A stretch of DNA of 7,905 nucleotides. It comes from Muribaculaceae bacterium. Lineage in GTDB: Bacteria > Bacteroidota > Bacteroidia > Bacteroidales > Muribaculaceae. Location of the stretch: NCBI GenBank assembly GCA_029062725.1, contig JAIDPP010000085.1, forward strand, positions 1 to 7,905, read 5' to 3'. The translations under genes were made by a program, and so were the position numbers. This document shows, piece by piece, positions 6,465 to 7,905 of this stretch. Every line of letters begins with the position of its first letter. Positions within the stretch are counted from its first letter, which is position 1. The notes below the pieces were generated by a model that was not told where the DNA came from, made no database searches, and was given only the letters and a program-made list of their open reading frames with translations.

Positions 6465-7730
6465 ATGAAACTCAGAAAACTGCTGTTTTTATTCCTGACG
6501 CTCTCTTTCGTCCTCCCCTCCCTTGCGGTTTCCGACAAGGATATGGAACAGGCCAAGGTGATCGCCGCCAAACTATACCTCCGCTGGACAAACAACGGTT
6601 CCGGATATCTCGACGAGGTATCGGCTTCCTCTATGGCCGACCTTGAGACCAAATTAAAAGATCAGGAGAAGGAGAACCTTAAGGCCTTCAAATCCGTGAA
6701 TATCCCCTCCGATTACGCCACCTGGGATAAGGAAAGATTTGTCCAGTTCTGGGGAACTACCTTCTTTACCTCTCCGGCATTATCGGCCGATGGCAAACGC
6801 GCCAAGGACCGAGTGAAAGCCAAGGTTAAGACTCTGAATGTGACTGCTCCTACAGCTGCCCCGACACCGGCAGAACAACCGAAAGCCGAAGAGGCCGCCA
6901 AGGAGGCAACGCCTGCCGGCGAACCGAAACCGGAGGACGGTGGCATCTCGATTCCGGAACCGGGTGAAGTGGTTCACGATGCCGAGGCTGCCGTAGCGGA
7001 TTCCATGCAGATGATTCAGGCCGAGGAGCAGAGCCTCGCTTTCCCGGAGCGTCCCAAAGCGAAGAGCCACACATGGATATACGTAGTCATCCTGATTGTT
7101 CTGGTGATTCTCGTGGTATGGCTGATGGTCTATGCCGCCAATATGATGAAAAAACAAGGTAAGGGTGGCAACGGCCCGCAGGGCGATTATCCCTCCAAAA
7201 AGGAACTTGCAGCCGCTGAAAAGGAGATAGTGGCCTTAAGGAAAGAGGTCGCCACACTTGAGAAAGCCAATCAACGTCTTCGCGAGGAGAATGAGAAGCT
7301 AAAATCACAGGCCTCTACCGCGACAACGCCGCGACAGCGTGCCGCCGAGCCGGCGCCACGGGCGCAAGCCACCCCCCACCGGGAAGCCGCAGAGACTCCG
7401 CAGCCGAAAGTTATCAATGAGATTTTCCTCGGAAGGGCAAATCCCAAAGGGCTCTTTGTCAGGGGCGACCGTCGTCCGAATCCGGACCATTCCGTTTTCC
7501 GCCTCAACACCAAGGATGGCATCGTAGGCACTTTCCGTTTTCTGGAGACTCCGGAAGCCTTTGCCGTGGCCACATCCAACCCTCTCCATTTCCTTGCCGG
7601 AGGATGTATCTGCGAGAATTTCGAGGATGCCGAGTCAGCGACACGCATCATCACTGAAAATCCCGGAACAGCCATTCTCGAGAACGGTTGCTGGAAAGTA
7701 CTGAGAAAATCCAAGATACGCTTCGAGTGA
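6465..7730 (+). CDS. Uncharacterised single-pass membrane protein with coiled coil and C-terminal domain
   Basis: I do not recognise a named family for this 421-residue protein. Segments in order: signal peptide (1-21, KLRKLLFLFLTLSFVLPSLA, probable cleavage after SLA); a Lys/Glu-rich, probably helical extracytoplasmic domain (about 25-125); an Ala/Pro/Glu-rich stalk (about 126-165); one transmembrane helix (about 204-225) followed by MMKKQGKGG, which by the positive-inside rule puts the C-terminus in the cytoplasm; a heptad-like coiled coil (about 246-282); a Pro/Ala/Arg linker (about 283-315); and a compact C-terminal domain (about 318-421) with FLGRANPKGLFVRGD, a Cys-Ile-Cys pair (381-383) and a C-terminal GCWKVLRKSKIRF. 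An in-frame TTG at 6453 would add four residues before the signal peptide; ATG at 6465 is preferred because it gives a standard signal peptide. The gene has its own promoter candidates and is probably not part of the his operon. A role in linking envelope and cytoplasm is possible but unproved. Confidence 0.9.
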   Translation: MKLRKLLFLFLTLSFVLPSLAVSDKDMEQAKVIAAKLYLRWTNNGSGYLDEVSASSMADLETKLKDQEKENLKAFKSVNIPSDYATWDKERFVQFWGTTFFTSPALSADGKRAKDRVKAKVKTLNVTAPTAAPTPAEQPKAEEAAKEATPAGEPKPEDGGISIPEPGEVVHDAEAAVADSMQMIQAEEQSLAFPERPKAKSHTWIYVVILIVLVILVVWLMVYAANMMKKQGKGGNGPQGDYPSKKELAAAEKEIVALRKEVATLEKANQRLREENEKLKSQASTATTPRQRAAEPAPRAQATPHREAAETPQPKVINEIFLGRANPKGLFVRGDRRPNPDHSVFRLNTKDGIVGTFRFLETPEAFAVATSNPLHFLAGGCICENFEDAESATRIITENPGTAILENGCWKVLRKSKIRFE

Positions 7731-7786
7731 TTTTTCTCGTCTGTAAAGACAGTGCAAAATAAAAAAGACCGTGAGCGCCGATTTTA

Positions 7787-7818
7787 TTTGTGAATCTCGC
7801 AAATATTGCTTAACTTTG
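7787..7818 (+). promoter_or_regulatory. Bacteroidota-type promoter for the tRNA-Leu gene
   Basis: TTTG at 7787-7790 and TAACTTTG at 7811-7818 are 20 bases apart, matching the TTTG / TAnnTTTG consensus with the same spacing as the promoter before the membrane-protein gene. Transcription would begin around 7823-7826, leaving only a few bases before the mature tRNA 5' end at 7829. A perfect inverted repeat CTTTGC-AAC-GCAAAG (7814-7828) overlaps the -7 box and the start point. Confidence 0.75.
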
Positions 7819-7828
7819 CAACGCAAAG

Positions 7829-7905
7829 GCCCTGATGGCGGAATCGGTAGACGCGCTGGTCTCAAACACCAGTGGAGCAATCCGTGCCGGTTCGACCCCG
7901 GCTCA
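7829..7905 (+). tRNA. tRNA-Leu (anticodon CAA), 3' end cut by the window
   Basis: The cloverleaf can be drawn by eye. The 5' acceptor strand is GCCCTGA (7829-7835), and only the first three bases of its partner, TCA (7903-7905), lie in the window. The D arm contains GGAATCGGTAGA. The anticodon stem CTGGT/ACCAG (7856-7860, 7868-7872) encloses the loop CTCAAAC with anticodon CAA at 7863-7865, which reads UUG. A long class II variable arm (7873-7885, GGA pairing with TCC) is typical of leucine tRNAs. The T stem GCCGG/CCGGC (7886-7890, 7898-7902) encloses TTCGACC. Class II arm plus anticodon make leucine secure. Confidence 0.97.

Noticed and set aside
6453..6467. Alternative TTG start for the membrane-protein gene
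   Set aside because: It would put four residues before a normal Met-Lys-Leu-Arg-Lys signal peptide start. ATG at 6465 is the simpler choice.
7739..7752. Possible terminator hairpin after the membrane-protein gene (GTCT-GTAA-AGAC)
   Set aside because: The stem is only four base pairs, an overlapping alternative exists, and A-rich rather than T-rich sequence follows on this strand.
7635..7880. 81-codon minus-strand frame covering the end of the membrane-protein gene and the tRNA
   Set aside because: It runs through a tRNA gene and its promoter and shows no protein-like character.
7829..7905. Integration site for a mobile element at the tRNA 3' end
   Set aside because: tRNA genes are common targets, but the 3' end lies outside the window and no integrase or direct repeat is visible.

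Overview
The window is a nearly complete histidine-biosynthesis operon followed by one uncharacterised membrane-protein gene and the start of a tRNA gene, all on the + strand. The organism is most likely a member of the Bacteroidota, order Bacteroidales. Three things suggest this: promoter-like sites of the phylum's TTTG / TAnnTTTG type upstream of the membrane-protein gene and the tRNA; gene starts that mostly lack strong Shine-Dalgarno sequences; and a HisB of the bifunctional type whose phosphatase half has no cysteine zinc loop. A Muribaculaceae-like gut lineage is plausible from general protein character and moderate GC content, but this is inference and cannot be proved from the window.

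Bases 1-6245 hold the operon in the order hisG (3' end only), hisD, hisC, hisB, hisH, hisA, hisF, hisIE. The genes are packed extremely tightly. Five of the seven junctions are ATGA stop/start overlaps; hisD-hisC is separated by 3 bases and hisA-hisF by 11. Together they encode every step from PRPP and ATP to histidine. HisG makes phosphoribosyl-ATP; HisE and HisI (fused) hydrolyse it and open the ring; HisA isomerises the product; HisH and HisF form the glutamine-dependent synthase that yields imidazole glycerol phosphate and AICAR; the C-terminal half of HisB dehydrates; HisC transaminates; the N-terminal half of HisB removes phosphate; HisD oxidises histidinol to histidine. The catalytic residues checked by eye are present. 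The operon promoter and any leader or attenuator lie upstream of the window.

Bases 6246-6464 are a 219-base intergenic region. It carries two copies of a 19-base promoter-like element 87 bases apart, with several short inverted repeats between them. It appears to drive the next gene, 6465-7730. That gene encodes a 421-residue protein with a signal peptide, an extracytoplasmic domain, an Ala/Pro/Glu-rich stalk, one transmembrane helix, a coiled coil, a Pro/Ala-rich linker and a conserved-looking C-terminal domain. I do not recognise a characterised family for it. It is the most interesting unknown here.

Bases 7731-7828 carry a good Bacteroidota-type promoter directly before a tRNA-Leu with anticodon CAA. 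The window cuts off the last few bases of the tRNA acceptor stem. No mobile element, CRISPR array, defence system or convincing intrinsic terminator was found. This is mostly ordinary core metabolism.
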